Below are positions 1 to 5,410 of a DNA stretch of 7,229 nucleotides, one piece after another. The position numbers were made by a program, and so were the translations under genes. This DNA comes from Promethearchaeota archaeon. GTDB taxonomy: Archaea; Asgardarchaeota; Lokiarchaeia; Sigynarchaeales; SOKP01. The notes below the pieces were generated by a model, which made no database searches, was not told the DNA's origin, and saw only the letters and a program-made list of their open reading frames with translations. The stretch is taken from contig JAUXAJ010000261.1 of assembly GCA_030620005.1 (NCBI GenBank), positions 1 to 7,229 on the forward strand, read 5' to 3'. Within the stretch, counting starts at the first letter, position 1. Each line of letters opens with the position of its first letter.

Positions 1-26
1 GATAATTTCCAGAAAAATCTCTCCAT
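1..26 (-). CDS. Possible start of a downstream minus-strand gene (partial)
   Basis: Directly after the TAG stop of the lysine-tailed protein (27-29) there is an ATG on the minus strand at 26-24. It opens a frame reading M-E-R-F-F-W-K-L up to the window edge, with no stop. A G-rich stretch (GGGGAT, complement of about 37-42) lies some 10 nt upstream and could act as a ribosome binding site. A zero-gap stop/start would imply translational coupling with the preceding gene. Only eight codons are visible, so no function can be given and the call may be chance. Confidence 0.3.
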
Positions 27-815
27 CTAAGTCTTATCCCCCTTTTTCTTCTTCTTGGGTTTTTCCTTAGCCTTCTCTTTAGGTTTATCTTTAGGTTTCG
101 CTTTAGGTTTCGCTTTAGGTATTGTATTTAAGAATTTTTCAAATTTCTTGGTAATTTTACCGCGATAGTAAGGTATTCCACCGGTTTTATCTTGAAATTC
201 CTTATGAATTTTTAATTTCCATTTGAGAAAGGTTTGTGTTTCTTTACTGTTCCAAGTAGCTTTTTTGCCAGTTACTTTTTCAAAAACACCTATTTCAAGG
301 TCAGAAGGCCCAGATAACTTTTGTTTTTTAGGTTTAATTTGCTTTTTTGGCGATTCTGGTTTAAGGAAATCTGCGATTTTAATAATCTCTTGGCAATTAT
401 AAACATTACCTCTATTATCACTGAAGTATGGAAGGTCAAAGCTATCTAAATAAATCGCAAAATCGAAATAGTTTGTATGGTCGAGCTCAGGTCCCTGGTA
501 TTTAGTAGTGAGTACAATGATGTCCTTATCTTTGGAAAGGGTGATGATATTTCTTCTGTATTCAGAGTGTTGATATAGCGTGATTTTTTCAAAATCATTA
601 ATGGAGTTTATTATTTTAATCTGGTCCATAGTTTTAATTTGAGTATCATATTCTTCTAGCTTTTTGTTATTAATTAATGCATTAAGCACAATTAAGGAAT
701 ATTCTTCGTCTTTATCGAGTGTCATTGCTAAGAGAGCTTTTATAAATTCTTTTATATGATTCCATTCTGACGCTTGAGCGATTCCAATGATTTCCTTAGA
801 TATGGTTTCAGACAT
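27..815 (-). CDS. Unrecognised protein with lysine/proline-rich linker and tail
   Basis: This 262-residue protein is not one I recognise. Three parts are visible. Residues 1 to about 152 look like a folded alpha/beta region, with a hydrophobic strand (IIVLTTKY, about 99-106) and an acidic/aromatic patch (YFDFAIYLDSFDLPYF, 116-131). A short K/P-rich linker follows (about 153-168). Residues 169-232 form a compact, basic, mostly helical-looking segment rich in W/F/K (FEKVTGKKATW, TFLKWKLKIHKEF). The last 30 residues are a KPKA/KPKE-type repeat ending in a run of five lysines. There is no signal peptide or membrane segment, so it is probably cytosolic. The basic tail suggests binding to nucleic acid or another polyanion (inference). 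The ATG at 815 is the first in frame; the upstream match to a ribosome site is weak. An A/T box lies about 60 nt upstream. Confidence 0.75.
   Translation of the reverse strand: MSETISKEIIGIAQASEWNHIKEFIKALLAMTLDKDEEYSLIVLNALINNKKLEEYDTQIKTMDQIKIINSINDFEKITLYQHSEYRRNIITLSKDKDIIVLTTKYQGPELDHTNYFDFAIYLDSFDLPYFSDNRGNVYNCQEIIKIADFLKPESPKKQIKPKKQKLSGPSDLEIGVFEKVTGKKATWNSKETQTFLKWKLKIHKEFQDKTGGIPYYRGKITKKFEKFLNTIPKAKPKAKPKDKPKEKAKEKPKKKKKGDKT
78..120 (-). repeat. 12-bp tandem repeat coding the lysine-rich tail
   Basis: On the plus strand the unit TTTAGGTTTCGC occurs at 90-101 and 102-113, preceded by a two-base variant (TTTAGGTTTATC, 78-89) and followed by a partial copy (114-120), about 3.6 copies in all. 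Because 12 is a multiple of three, each unit adds four residues (KPKA or KPKD read on the minus strand). The nearly identical adjacent units suggest recent slippage expansion, so tail length may vary between strains. Confidence 0.85.
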
Positions 816-873
816 TTTTTCTTTTCCCGGATTAAATTGGGCATGCTAATATAATTAATGTATATGTGCTTAA

Positions 874-882
874 TGTATAAAT
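874..882 (-). promoter_or_regulatory. TATA-like box upstream of the lysine-tailed protein gene
   Basis: The minus strand reads ATTTATACA here, a good match to the archaeal TATA consensus, about 60 nt before the ATG at 815. This would place transcription start near 850 with a leader of roughly 35 nt. Position and composition are the only evidence. Confidence 0.4.
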
Positions 883-1022
883 AATCTCTCTTCATGATGA
901 ATAAAATTACTGATTATTATGTGTTTGGATACCGAAATTAATATTTTCCATTTTAAAGTTTGATAAAATTTTTAGAAACAAAATCATTACAATACTTTAG
1001 CACGTGATTAGTGAATTTACCC

Positions 1023-1874
1023 ATGAAAATATTAATTACACACCCAGGATCGGCACACTTGGACGATTTTTTATCTTCGTGTTTGGTGGTCTATAAGAGT
1101 GGTGATATTGAGGAAATACATCGCAGAGAACCAACAAATGAAGAGATCAATAACCCATCAATATGGAAGCTTGATGTAGGAAATAAGCACGACCCTGACG
1201 TTAAATGTTACGACCACCATCAATTTGTAATGAATGATTGCACTCTATCGCTTTTACTAAAAGATTGGGAATTGTGGGAAAAATCATTAGAAGTCCACGG
1301 TTGGCTCAAGATAGTCCTTGCAAAGGATTCTAAAGGACCTAAAGAAGTCCTTAACATCTTGAATATATCTTATACGGCGTTAATAAGCTTAGATTCTTTT
1401 ATTGAGAGATGCATGTTGGATCTTTTTGAAAAGAAAGAGATAATTAAGAGAAAAAATGCCATATTTTCATTCATGAAGTTAATAGGCAAGCAATTTTTTA
1501 AGCAAATTGAGGATTATTTTAACACCTTGAAGGAAATAGAAGGTAAAATTGAATTCAAGAAAATAAAAGATGTTCCTGTTATTTTTTGTTTTAAAAATAT
1601 CAAACCTTCAAACATGTTAGTGCGCATTTTAAATAAGAAGAAACGTGAGATATGGAAGGATGAAAGAGGTGGCATCATAGTTTATCCAAATAATCGCCCT
1701 CATGGAACGATTGGATTACGGAGATACGATGATGATAGGAGAGTAGATTTTTCTAAAATAGCTAAATTTGAAAAAGTGAAGTTTGCTCATCCACAAGGTT
1801 TTTTTGCGTCTCTTGAACCAATGTCAGATTACGAACTAGAACAATACATTAAGGGAGCAATTAAGGGAAAATAA
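1023..1874 (+). CDS. MYG1-family (UPF0160) DHH-type hydrolase / predicted exonuclease
   Basis: Eukaryotic MYG1 is reported to be a 3'-5' RNA exonuclease; prokaryotic members are little characterised. The protein begins with the family hallmark THPGSAHLDD (residues 6-15), then RREPTNEE, an LDVG motif (D51) and the DHH signature YDHHQF (63-68). KDSKGP (101-106) adds a possible further metal-ligand aspartate. These residues probably bind the metal ions. The C-terminal part carries RPHGTIGLRRYDDDRR (225-240) and HPQGF (256-260), which fit the substrate-binding half of DHH-like enzymes. At 283 residues it is near the length of compact prokaryotic members, so it looks complete. I prefer the ATG at 1023 because the family typically starts M-K-I-x-T-H; a GTG four codons earlier (1011) is possible. 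No Shine-Dalgarno sequence is seen. It has its own upstream region and is not tightly linked to vapBC. The exact substrate is uncertain. Confidence 0.82.
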   Translation: MKILITHPGSAHLDDFLSSCLVVYKSGDIEEIHRREPTNEEINNPSIWKLDVGNKHDPDVKCYDHHQFVMNDCTLSLLLKDWELWEKSLEVHGWLKIVLAKDSKGPKEVLNILNISYTALISLDSFIERCMLDLFEKKEIIKRKNAIFSFMKLIGKQFFKQIEDYFNTLKEIEGKIEFKKIKDVPVIFCFKNIKPSNMLVRILNKKKREIWKDERGGIIVYPNNRPHGTIGLRRYDDDRRVDFSKIAKFEKVKFAHPQGFFASLEPMSDYELEQYIKGAIKGK

Positions 1875-1929
1875 GATTGGCGAAATATTTACTGAAGAAT
1901 ACATGGGACTAAAGAAGGATTTGTCAATA

Positions 1930-1993
1930 TTTTGGGATTTTGCACGATTTTAACCGTTTTTTTTGGTTGGGAATAAAAATAAAAATCCCAAAA
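1930..1993. promoter_or_regulatory. 12-bp perfect inverted repeat with T8 tract: terminator or operator
   Basis: TTTTGGGATTTT (1930-1941) is exactly complementary to AAAATCCCAAAA (1982-1993), with a 40-nt spacer. Inside the spacer lies a smaller AACC/GGTT hairpin (1952-1955, 1965-1968) around a run of eight T residues (1957-1964). It lies 55 nt after the MYG1-like stop and ends about 65 nt before vapB. It could terminate transcription of the upstream gene (archaeal termination uses oligo-T) or form part of the vapBC control region. Confidence 0.5.
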
Positions 1994-1995
1994 AA

Positions 1996-2047
1996 CTTTA
2001 ATCATGGCATAATGTTTTAATTATGGGAATGTTTTAATAATAAGGAG
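1996..2047 (+). promoter_or_regulatory. Tandem A/T-rich repeats upstream of vapB, likely promoter/operator
   Basis: Three related blocks follow each other: CTTTAATCATGGCATAATG (1996-2014), TTTTAATTATGGGAATG (2015-2031) and TTTTAATAATAAGGAG (2032-2047). They share an exact 11-bp core AATGTTTTAAT at 2011-2021 and 2029-2039, so the spacing is 18 bp. VapB/AbrB-type antitoxins commonly bind repeated sites in their own promoter, so this is a reasonable autoregulatory operator overlapping a TATA-like element. The last block merges into the AAGGAG ribosome binding site (2042-2047). Confidence 0.45.
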
Positions 2048-2057
2048 TTGATTGATT

Positions 2058-2315
2058 TTGAAGATAAATACTGAAATTAGAAAGGTTGATTCTCAAGGAA
2101 GAATCGTATTACCACATAAATGGAGAGAAAAGGAGTTAAAAGAAGGGAATGAGGTAATTATTATTGAGGATGAAGGAATTCTCAAGATAATACCAAAGAA
2201 AAAAGTTGATTTGACTCAGTTTTTTGATTCTTTAGAATATGACGATGATCTTATAGCTAAACTTGAGGATTGGTCCGATTTTGAAAATTCTCTTTCAAAC
2301 AAGAAATATAGGTAA
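2058..2315 (+). CDS. vapB: VapB-type antitoxin, AbrB/SpoVT DNA-binding fold
   Basis: This is the antitoxin of a type II toxin-antitoxin pair; it should neutralise the neighbouring PIN-domain toxin and repress the operon. Residues 5-47 are a classic swapped-hairpin AbrB domain: TEIRKVDSQGRIVLP, a short helix, then EGNEVIIIEDEGILKIIPKK. The acidic, aromatic C-terminal part (about 50-80, with FFDSLEYDDD and LEDWSDFE) fits the toxin-binding tail that covers the PIN active site. There is no ATG start. Two in-frame TTG codons exist, at 2052 and 2058. The second gives 85 residues, a family-like beginning (MKINTEIRKVDSQGR) and 10 nt from AAGGAG; the first is only 4 nt away. The toxin gene starts 7 nt after the stop, so the two are co-transcribed. 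Confidence 0.9.
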   Translation: MKINTEIRKVDSQGRIVLPHKWREKELKEGNEVIIIEDEGILKIIPKKKVDLTQFFDSLEYDDDLIAKLEDWSDFENSLSNKKYR

Positions 2316-2322
2316 AATTAAA

Positions 2323-2769
2323 ATGATATACTTGGATGCTAATATTTTTATTTACGCTTTTTTTAAACCAAAAAAAGGGAAGGCTTTATCAGACAAAATA
2401 AAATGGTGCAAAGAGGAAGCAAAAAAGATAGTTCAGAAGATCAATGAAGGCGAAAGTGATTATTGTATCTCCTTAATTCAATTATCCGAAGTAGTTAATC
2501 TCTTAAAAAATGTCATGTCTTGGGAAGATTTACAATCATTTATCATGGGATTAATTTCAAATAAGTCAATAGAAATCATGGAAATAACAAAAATGACATA
2601 TATCAATGCAGTTAATAAAATAAACGAATATAACATGGATTCTAACGATATTTCCGCATATTTACTAATGAGGGAGAATAAAATTAAAAAAATCTATACA
2701 TTTGATCGTCATTATGAAAACTTACCTTATATAACTTGCTTACCTCAAATCCCGAAGGAATTTATATGA
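2323..2769 (+). CDS. vapC: VapC-type PIN-domain ribonuclease toxin
   Basis: PIN-domain toxins are Mg2+/Mn2+-dependent endoribonucleases that usually cleave tRNA or rRNA and arrest growth when the antitoxin is lost. The 148-residue protein has the expected four acidic residues: D5 (MIYLDANIFIY), E56 (LIQLSEVVNLL), D109 (SNDISAYLL) and D128 (YTFDRHYENL). It is therefore predicted to be active and full length. The ATG at 2323 places the first aspartate at residue 5, as is typical. An open frame continues 20 codons upstream but overlaps vapB and has no family-like sequence, so the longer start is rejected. A short AGGT (2310-2313) lies 9 nt upstream and overlaps the vapB stop, which suggests translational coupling. 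The RNA target cannot be read from sequence. Confidence 0.9.
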   Translation: MIYLDANIFIYAFFKPKKGKALSDKIKWCKEEAKKIVQKINEGESDYCISLIQLSEVVNLLKNVMSWEDLQSFIMGLISNKSIEIMEITKMTYINAVNKINEYNMDSNDISAYLLMRENKIKKIYTFDRHYENLPYITCLPQIPKEFI

Positions 2770-2883
2770 TTAAAAATTTATTTCGTCTTGAATTTCTTGC
2801 CATAAATCATCTTTTTTCTTTTTTGAACTTTTCTGAACTATAAAATTAATTTTATATGATGTACTTTTTTGAACTTTTCTGAA
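2770..2883 (-). pseudogene. Possible start-less remnant ending next to vapC
   Basis: On the minus strand a 37-codon frame runs from just after a TAG (2884-2886) to a TAA at 2770-2772, which touches the vapC stop on the other strand. Its end (KKKKDDLWQEIQDEINF) looks like a natural acidic/amphipathic protein C-terminus. It has no ATG, GTG or TTG start, and its upstream half lies inside the 44-bp repeats. It may be the tail of a lost gene or a chance frame in A/T-rich DNA. No family is recognised. Confidence 0.25.
2812..2824 (+). terminator. Oligo-T tract after vapC
   Basis: TTTTTTCTTTTTT lies 43 nt after the vapC stop. Runs of T on the coding strand are the usual archaeal termination signal, so this probably ends the vapBC transcript. 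No preceding hairpin is needed or seen. It overlaps the start of the first 44-bp repeat copy. Confidence 0.45.
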
Positions 2884-2907
2884 CTATAAAATTAATTTTA
2901 TATGATG
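2818..2907. repeat. Two identical 44-bp direct repeats, each with an 18-bp palindrome
   Basis: Copies at 2818-2861 and 2864-2907 are identical over 44 bases and are separated by only TA (period 46). Each starts with C and six T residues, then GAACTTTTCTGAAC (two GAAC boxes 10 bp apart), then the perfect 18-bp palindrome TATAAAATTAATTTTATA (2839-2856 and 2885-2902), then TGATG. The identity implies recent duplication or active maintenance. The palindrome contains TATA-like elements in both directions. It could be a protein-binding site, a slippage duplication, or the scar of a small mobile element. Confidence 0.85.
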
Positions 2908-3023
2908 CAGTTTATAATAAACCAGATGAATTATGGGTACTAACAGCAGAAATATCTCCAAAAACATTTGAAGTTTCTAAATTTTTTCCGGTTAAGGTTA
3001 TTTACGGAAAGATTAAGCAATAA
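2883..3023 (+). pseudogene. 3' remnant of an unidentified protein gene
   Basis: After a TGA at 2880-2882, an open frame runs 46 codons to a TAA at 3021-3023. The protein segment is coding-like: YDAVYNKPDELWVLTAEISP followed by KTFEVSKFFPVKVIYGKIKQ, with alternating hydrophobic residues typical of beta strands and a natural-looking basic end. No ATG, GTG or TTG start lies in the frame, and its first codons are part of the second 44-bp repeat. Its stop lies 4 nt from the convergent stop of the membrane-protein gene, as expected for a real gene end. I interpret it as the surviving C-terminal end of a gene whose 5' part was lost, perhaps when vapBC or the repeats arrived. No family is recognised. 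Confidence 0.5.
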
Positions 3024-3027
3024 GGGT

Positions 3028-3489
3028 TTATTCAATAATCGGTATTTTATCAAAAAAGCCAATAACTAGTAGTATTAAGATAATTGTGCATAAAAACAGT
3101 TCAAGAAATCCAAATGGTATGAATAGCATTGTCAATATCATTGTAAGTCCCAGACTAATAACGCCAATGTAAAATCCCCAGATAAGATTTCTAAAAATAC
3201 CTATTGTTGCAAAAATTCTCATGAGGGTAAAGCTAATGAATAAAGGTAGAAAAGAAATTGGTTGATCTTTTAGGAGTTGCTGGATTTGAGGAATATTAAT
3301 TCCCATGTCAAGGTAAATATTTGGAACAAGATTAAGAACAATTAGGAGTATAAAAACGCAATCAGAGATTTCAATTATTGAATATATCATGAAACAAATT
3401 CCCGCTGAATATAAACACTTGTTCTCCTTAATTTTATTATCAACTCCCGTGAGCTTTAAACGATTAGAGGTATCTGAAGTATTCATCAT
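3028..3489 (-). CDS. Small membrane protein with four predicted helices, function unknown
   Basis: I do not recognise this 153-residue protein. After a polar N-terminal region of about 25 residues, four hydrophobic segments can be seen at about 29-56, 78-99, 102-124 and 126-146, with a short cytosolic-like end (DKIPIIE). No cleavable signal peptide or catalytic motif is visible. The frame could begin at a TTG (3495), but ATG codons at 3489 and 3486 are more likely; no clear ribosome site helps to decide. It lies 27 nt downstream of the methyltransferase-like gene on the same strand, so the two are probably one transcript. It might assist or modify that enzyme's membrane role (inference from position only). 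Confidence 0.75.
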   Translation of the reverse strand: MMNTSDTSNRLKLTGVDNKIKENKCLYSAGICFMIYSIIEISDCVFILLIVLNLVPNIYLDMGINIPQIQQLLKDQPISFLPLFISFTLMRIFATIGIFRNLIWGFYIGVISLGLTMILTMLFIPFGFLELFLCTIILILLVIGFFDKIPIIE

Positions 3490-3516
3490 TATCAATTTAT
3501 AACATGTAATTTTTTA

Positions 3517-4131
3517 TTAAGAAAGTTCATGATTTCTTTTTCTAAGTTTTGGGAACAATGCACCAGTTCTTTTTTGATATTCGCGATATTTTTCACCGAA
3601 GCGTCTAACCAGGTCTTCTTCTTCATAGTGAATCATGATCGGCGTATAAATAAAAATAAATAATGCGGAGATAAGAACTAAAAACCACGAATTAAATGCG
3701 AAGCCAAGTGCGATAAAAGTAGGAAATTCTCCTAGTGTTTGGGGATGACGGATATATTTATAAATTCCGCCGTACATATCTGTATCTTTAGATGGGCTAA
3801 GAGTTTCAGATCCTGCAGCTTTAATCCCTAAGAACATGATGATGATACACGGAAAAGCAATGCAAATTGCTACGATAATTCCTATCCATGTATTGGGATG
3901 AATAATCCATGAATCAACAATTGGGAGTGGAAACCAAATCCAGAGAATCAGATTAATTACAGAGGTTAATTCAAAAAATCCTCCTATACTGCGTAATTTT
4001 TTGCAATCATTCCATGCCTTTTCTCCACGTTTTTCTGCTCGTTTTACGGGTTGAAGGCTGAGAAGGTAAAAATAACCCATCATTATGAATGAGATAATGA
4101 GAAAACTAAAGTTTATTATCGCAATGATCAT
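3517..4131 (-). CDS. Isoprenylcysteine / phospholipid methyltransferase-like integral membrane enzyme
   Basis: Members of the ICMT/PEMT superfamily transfer a methyl group from S-adenosylmethionine to prenylcysteine, phospholipid or other membrane-embedded acceptors. The 204-residue protein has hydrophobic helices at about 1-26, 52-70, 80-102 and 133-168 (probably two in the last block). The C-terminal SAM-binding signature is clear: GGIYKYIRHPQTLGE (121-135, R128-H129-P130), then the HYEEEDLVRRFGEKYREY block (168-185) with the typical glutamate pair and G-x-x-Y-x-x-Y. These are the residues that hold SAM in known structures. The ATG at 4131 is preceded by AAGGAG (4142-4147) at 10 nt. It is first in a probable operon with the four-helix protein. 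The substrate cannot be assigned: these motifs are shared by protein and lipid methyltransferases, and archaeal ether lipids or quinone-like acceptors are also possible. Confidence 0.82.
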   Translation of the reverse strand: MIIAIINFSFLIISFIMMGYFYLLSLQPVKRAEKRGEKAWNDCKKLRSIGGFFELTSVINLILWIWFPLPIVDSWIIHPNTWIGIIVAICIAFPCIIIMFLGIKAAGSETLSPSKDTDMYGGIYKYIRHPQTLGEFPTFIALGFAFNSWFLVLISALFIFIYTPIMIHYEEEDLVRRFGEKYREYQKRTGALFPKLRKRNHELS

Positions 4132-4188
4132 TTTTACATCGCTCCTTACAAAATTTACGTTTTATTAATCAATCTAAAGATTTTCATG

Positions 4189-4198
4189 ATATTTAAAA
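4189..4198 (-). promoter_or_regulatory. TATA-like box for the methyltransferase operon
   Basis: The minus strand reads TTTTAAATAT, close to the archaeal TATA consensus, about 57 nt before the ATG at 4131. Predicted transcription start is near 4165, giving a leader of about 33 nt that includes the AAGGAG site. Confidence 0.4.
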
Positions 4199-4206
4199 TT
4201 GTTTAA

Positions 4207-4225
4207 TGTGGAAAAGAAATCCACA
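4207..4225. promoter_or_regulatory. Inverted repeat TGTGGA-N7-TCCACA between divergent genes
   Basis: A perfect 6-bp inverted repeat with a 7-nt spacer lies in the 202-bp (by chosen starts, 223-bp) region between the divergently read methyltransferase operon and enoyl-CoA hydratase gene. It is among the few G/C-rich motifs in this A/T-rich spacer and sits just upstream of the minus-strand TATA-like box, a usual place for a regulator-binding site. No regulator gene is in the window. Confidence 0.35.
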
Positions 4226-4310
4226 AGATTTTATTCAATATTGTTAAGATTCATGATTGCTTAATTTTTCAAGTAAAGAAAATTAGTTCATCTTAATAAT
4301 ATTGATTTTT

Positions 4311-4322
4311 TTTATAATTATA
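4311..4322 (+). promoter_or_regulatory. TATA-like box upstream of the enoyl-CoA hydratase gene
   Basis: TTTATAATTATA lies 32 nt before the ATG at 4355. If used, transcription would begin close to the AGGAG ribosome site, giving a very short leader. A box further upstream cannot be ruled out in such A/T-rich DNA. Confidence 0.35.
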
Positions 4323-4354
4323 TGATTTAATAATTGAATATAGGAGAATTAAAA

Positions 4355-5221
4355 ATGTCTAAAGAAAAAAAATTCGAGCATATCAAAGTAGAATTGCCTA
4401 GAAAAATTGATAAGGATGGAAATGTAATTAAAGAAGGTATCGATGGAAATTACTCGGTGATTTCGATTAATCGCCCTGATAAATTAAATGCGATTCAACT
4501 CAAGACTATTAAAGAAATAGCTGAAGCATTGGAAGACATGGAACTATCTTCTGACGTTCGATGCGTCGTTTTACGGGGAGTTAAAGATTATACAAAAAAA
4601 CCATCGTTTTCGACTGGTGCGGATTTAAGTGCCCCGATGGACCCTCGAATAAAACCAAACATTCCAGCCCACATGACACTTCTAATTCATCAATATCATA
4701 AGTGTTTCGATTCAATTGAGGCGTTCCCTAAACCCGTAATTGCGGCTGTGGATGGTTATGCTTTAGGAGGCGGCTGTGAATTAGCGTTAGCTTGCGATAT
4801 TATTATTGCTAGTAATAAATCAGTGTTTGGCTTTGCTGAAATACAAAGAGGTATTTTACCGTCTGGAGGAGGCACTCAAAGGATGGTCAGACATATAGGA
4901 TTGGCTAGAACCACGCAAATGCTTTATTTCGGAGAACATCATCCCGCACAACAAATGTACGAGTGGGGATTGGTAAATTTTATTACCGAGAACGACAAGT
5001 TCGAGGAGAAAGTCCACGAAATCGCAAAGAGATTAGGAAATTCGGCAACCACTAGTTTAATGGTAATTAAAAAATGCATAAAATTTGGCTCCCAAGTACC
5101 CCTAAACATCGGATTACAGTTCGAACAATTAGGATTTGGTGTAAATTCTGCGGCCAAGGACGTTACAGAAGGGATCAGGGCGTTTCTAAGGAAGAAAGAA
5201 CCTAATTTCAAGGGTTCATGA
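4355..5221 (+). CDS. Enoyl-CoA hydratase/isomerase (crotonase family)
   Basis: Crotonases hydrate the double bond of 2-enoyl-CoA in fatty-acid or amino-acid breakdown, or catalyse related reactions on CoA thioesters. This 288-residue cytosolic protein has the family layout: VISINRPDKLNA (35-46), the first oxyanion-hole segment FSTGADL (85-91), KPVIAAVDGYALGGGCELALACD (126-148) and EIQRGILPSGGGTQR (162-176). Glutamates E142 (GGGCEL) and E162 (AEIQRG) match the two catalytic acids of rat crotonase (E144/E164), which supports true hydratase activity. The end (EGIRAFLRKKEPNFKG) is also canonical. A slightly extended N-terminal hairpin (residues 14-32) is unusual but minor. The ATG at 4355 has AGGAG (4342-4346) 8 nt upstream; a TTG 7 codons earlier is rejected because the ribosome site would be inside the gene. 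It stands alone, with no other beta-oxidation gene nearby, so the exact substrate is open. Confidence 0.93.
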   Translation: MSKEKKFEHIKVELPRKIDKDGNVIKEGIDGNYSVISINRPDKLNAIQLKTIKEIAEALEDMELSSDVRCVVLRGVKDYTKKPSFSTGADLSAPMDPRIKPNIPAHMTLLIHQYHKCFDSIEAFPKPVIAAVDGYALGGGCELALACDIIIASNKSVFGFAEIQRGILPSGGGTQRMVRHIGLARTTQMLYFGEHHPAQQMYEWGLVNFITENDKFEEKVHEIAKRLGNSATTSLMVIKKCIKFGSQVPLNIGLQFEQLGFGVNSAAKDVTEGIRAFLRKKEPNFKGS

Positions 5222-5262
5222 ATTCTCTAATGAGCCTAGACCATTTGCGTTATCTACGATTC

Positions 5263-5292
5263 TACTGCCTAAACTACTGACTTTAGGCAGTA
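5263..5292 (+). terminator. Perfect 11-bp hairpin after the enoyl-CoA hydratase gene
   Basis: TACTGCCTAAA (5263-5273) pairs exactly with TTTAGGCAGTA (5282-5292) around the 8-nt loop CTACTGAC. It starts 41 nt after the stop codon. No U-run follows, so it is not a classic bacterial terminator; it may stabilise the mRNA 3' end, help termination, or be a protein-binding palindrome. The rest of the 189-nt spacer to the next gene shows no reading frame or other structure. Confidence 0.5.
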
Positions 5293-5410
5293 ATAGTTCA
5301 TTAGCTAATTATTCACTCATAATAATAATTCGGAAAATCAAATGACCATGTGAATTTATTAAGTATTGAAATGAAAAATAATAAGTATACAAGCATTAGA
5401 GTTGTTTTTA

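Noticed and set aside
894..913. ATGATGA followed by CTGA, resembling C and D boxes of a C/D guide RNA
   Set aside because: Only 9 nt separate the boxes, and no second C'/D pair follows, so a complete guide RNA is not supported.
1840..1953. Open frame in the +1 frame overlapping the end of the MYG1-like gene, with an internal ATG giving a 16-residue peptide (MGLKKDLSIFWDFARF)
   Set aside because: It looks mildly protein-like, but it is short, overlaps the real gene, lacks a ribosome site and has no recognised match; chance is more likely.
2263..2322. 20-codon upstream extension of vapC
   Set aside because: It overlaps the vapB C-terminus, and the ATG at 2323 puts the catalytic aspartate at residue 5, as in the family.
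2818..2907. CRISPR array
   Set aside because: Only two copies exist and they are separated by 2 bp, leaving no room for spacers; no cas gene is near.
4939..5211. 90-codon open frame on the minus strand
   Set aside because: It lies wholly inside the enoyl-CoA hydratase gene, opposite conserved catalytic sequence, and its translation has no family-like features.
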